NCBI GenBank assembly: GCA_934667465.1 | Contig: CAKUMG010000191.1 | Coordinates: 1-8,701 of the forward strand | DNA from: an uncultured Actinoplanes sp. | GTDB taxonomy: Bacteria; Actinomycetota; Actinomycetes; Mycobacteriales; Micromonosporaceae | DNA: 8,701 nucleotides | Reading direction: 5' to 3' | Part shown: piece by piece, positions 7,247 to 8,701 of the stretch | Numbering within the stretch: position 1 is the first letter of the stretch | How the letters are laid out: every line of letters starts with the position of its first letter | The notes under the pieces: model-generated | The model's database searches: none | The model's input: the letters and a program-made list of their open reading frames with translations, nothing else | What the model was told of the DNA's origin: nothing | Position numbers and translations under genes: made by a program

Positions 7247-7324
7247 AACGCCCGGAAACTCGCATTAAGGCGCATACCCTCGGCGTGACGAGCCGCGCCC
7301 GCGGCCGCGAAGGAGGGGTTCGGC

Positions 7325-7771
7325 ATGCGCAGGAGTCGGTTGATCATGGCGGCGGCGGTCGCGGGGCTGGCGACGGCCGCCGCCGGTGCCCCGGCCGCGG
7401 CGGCGGCGAAGGTGGGCCCGCACCCCTTCGTCGACTACGTCAAGCCGGTCACGGCGAACACGGCCACGTGGATCGACGTCTACTGGGACACCGAGAAGCC
7501 GGTCTGCGACGCCAAGGTGACGCTCGCCGGCCGGAAGGTCGGCGTCGTCTACCCGGAGAACACCCAGACCTACTCGTCCTTCGCCACCGCCGACACCCTC
7601 GGCCCGGCGGACAAGCCGCAGCGGACGTCCTTCTCCGTCACCGCGGACTACAAGACCACCGTGCAGGTGCCGCTCACCGCGACGATCGCCTACAACAGCT
7701 GCGGCGACGAGCCGGTCGAGAAGCTCAAGAAGTTCAAGGTCACGCTGACCGTGCTCAAGGGCGCGGCGTAA
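7325..7771 (+). CDS. Small secreted protein of unknown function
   Basis: 148 residues. Residues 1-28 form a Sec signal peptide: basic MRRSR, a hydrophobic Ala-rich core, and an Ala-X-Ala site before KVGPHPF. The mature ~120 residues alternate in a beta-rich pattern (TATWIDVYWDTEKPVCDAKV, later FKVTLTVLKGAA) and contain exactly two Cys (61 and 126), probably a disulfide in an Ig-like sandwich. I do not recognise a named family. No lipobox or cell-wall anchor is seen, so it is probably released. AAGGAGGGG six bases before the ATG makes the start firm. A TACCCT at 7275-7280 could be a -10 box, so it may have its own promoter. Its last 17 bases overlap the 3' end of the opposite acyltransferase-like gene. 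Confidence 0.82.
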   Translation: MRRSRLIMAAAVAGLATAAAGAPAAAAAKVGPHPFVDYVKPVTANTATWIDVYWDTEKPVCDAKVTLAGRKVGVVYPENTQTYSSFATADTLGPADKPQRTSFSVTADYKTTVQVPLTATIAYNSCGDEPVEKLKKFKVTLTVLKGAA

Positions 7772-8701
7772 GCCGGAACAGCGCGGCCGGGTCGAAGCAG
7801 ACCAGGTCCAGCGCGCGGGCGACCGCCGCCGGGTCGTACGTCGACGCGTGGAACGTCGCCTCGAGGTGCAGCACGCCGTTCATCTCCGACGTGGTGAGCG
7901 TGATGCCCTCGGGCGCGACAGCCGTCGGCACGCTCTGGTTGATCCGGGCCCCGGGGCCCACCGCCCACGGCAGGTCGGCGAGCACGTCGTGCCGGCCCTG
8001 GTTGCTGAAGGTCAGCGCGGGCCGGGGCGCCACCGCCACCGCCGACGGGTAGGGATCGGGCTCGCCCGGCGCCCCGGCGAGGAGCATCTTGCCCTCGCGC
8101 AGCAGGATCATCGACAGGATCCGCCCGGTGGCCAGCTCCGCCTTGAGCGTCCGGTGGATCTCACGCGGGTCGGTCAGGTCCGCCGGGGCCAGGTAGGGGC
8201 CCATGCAGAAGTTGCTGTCGATCCGGACGCCCTTGCCCAGGTAGCGGCGGGCGTCGGCGAGGAACGTGCCGCCCCGCAGGTCGGGGTTCAGGCCCAGCTC
8301 GCGCAGCGCCGAGGTGAACGCCGCGAACGTGATCGCCGAGGTGGTCACGCCGGGGGCGTACCGGTCACGCCACACGCGCATCCGGCCGAGCACGTCCGCC
8401 GACCGGGCGGTCACGACCGTCACGTTCGGCGCCCAGGCGCGGGCCGGCACCTCCTCCGGCGCGGGCGGCCGGGCGAAGCCGATCCCCTGCTTCCAGGTGC
8501 CCGGCCGGGTGCCGAACTGCCGGAGCCACGCCTTCGGCAGGGCCCAGCGGTGCCGCGCCGAGGGCGGGACCACTGCCGCGCGCCCCTCGCCGGCCGCGCG
8601 GACCAGCTCGCGCAGCAGCGCCGTCACCGGGCCCGCGTCGCCGTACGCGTGCGAGACCTTCATCGCCACGTAGCCACCGCCCGCCAGGATCCGGACCGGG
8701 T
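7755..8701 (-). CDS. Condensation-superfamily acyltransferase-like protein, N-terminus beyond the right edge
   Basis: The frame is open to the right edge; 314 residues of the C-terminal part are seen. In-frame GTG (8669) and ATG (8663) lie inside conserved sequence (RILAGGGYVAMKVSHAYGDAG), so they are internal. The SHAYGDAG motif stands where condensation/WS-DGAT/PapA enzymes have HHXXXDG: the second His and the Asp are kept, the first His is Ser, and one residue separates Asp and Gly. Further on, TTSAITFAAFTSALRELGL resembles the NDVVLAAVAGALR helix of WS/DGAT-like enzymes, and LTFSNQGRHDVL (around 240 of the visible part) resembles their late Ser-Asn segment. No carrier-protein or NRPS domain follows, so this is a standalone protein. 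Substrate unknown; lipid, glycolipid or amide acyl transfer is possible. About 130 N-terminal residues are probably missing. Confidence 0.72.
   Translation of the reverse strand, partial: PVRILAGGGYVAMKVSHAYGDAGPVTALLRELVRAAGEGRAAVVPPSARHRWALPKAWLRQFGTRPGTWKQGIGFARPPAPEEVPARAWAPNVTVVTARSADVLGRMRVWRDRYAPGVTTSAITFAAFTSALRELGLNPDLRGGTFLADARRYLGKGVRIDSNFCMGPYLAPADLTDPREIHRTLKAELATGRILSMILLREGKMLLAGAPGEPDPYPSAVAVAPRPALTFSNQGRHDVLADLPWAVGPGARINQSVPTAVAPEGITLTTSEMNGVLHLEATFHASTYDPAAVARALDLVCFDPAALFRLTPRP

Noticed and set aside
7300..7309. Ten-base palindrome CGCGGCCGCG before the secreted-protein gene
   Set aside because: Pure G/C palindromes of this length are expected by chance in such GC-rich DNA, and no paired site or promoter context supports it.

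Overview
The window is very GC-rich DNA with G or C at almost every third codon position. It carries an actinobacterial-style Tad (tight adherence, Flp) pilus cluster followed by a few unrelated small genes. Codon use, the streamlined tad order with a separate cpaB, and the secreted and acyltransferase-type neighbours suggest a filamentous actinomycete, possibly Micromonosporaceae such as Actinoplanes. That placement is inference; no rRNA or other marker gene is present.

Left two thirds (positions 3-6096, all minus strand, read right to left): one tightly packed transcription unit, flp (prepilin) > tadE-like > tadG-like > cpaB/rcpC > cpaE/tadZ > tadA/cpaF > tadB. Junctions overlap or are separated by at most about 43 bases, which implies one mRNA and translational coupling. 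The Flp prepilin and TadE-like pseudopilin carry a Gly/Ala...Glu prepilin-peptidase site. TadA powers assembly, TadB is the inner-membrane platform, TadZ positions the machine, CpaB is the SAF-domain subunit, and TadG is a Cys-rich anchored exported protein. TadB ends just inside the left edge, so tadC probably follows outside. No prepilin peptidase (TadV/CpaA) is in the window.

flp leader (6097-6294): about 200 bases with an unusual density of short symmetric elements: a possible sigma-28/WhiG-like promoter, a 12-base direct repeat at exactly 30-base spacing, a perfect 18-base inverted repeat, a stem-loop overlapping the predicted transcription start, and a weak hairpin behind the upstream gene. 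This is the likely control region of the pilus operon.

Right third: a DUF2750 protein gene (minus, 6295-6645); divergently, a GNAT acetyltransferase (plus, 6761-7246) that looks leaderless; a small secreted two-cysteine protein (plus, 7325-7771); and, convergent with it and overlapping its 3' end, the C-terminal part of a condensation-superfamily acyltransferase (minus, 7755 to beyond the right edge).

I do not see a wholly new multi-gene system. The most notable points are the tadE-like gene without a conventional start codon (CTG overlapping the flp stop), the 15-base tandem repeat at the cpaE/tadA junction, and the structured flp leader.
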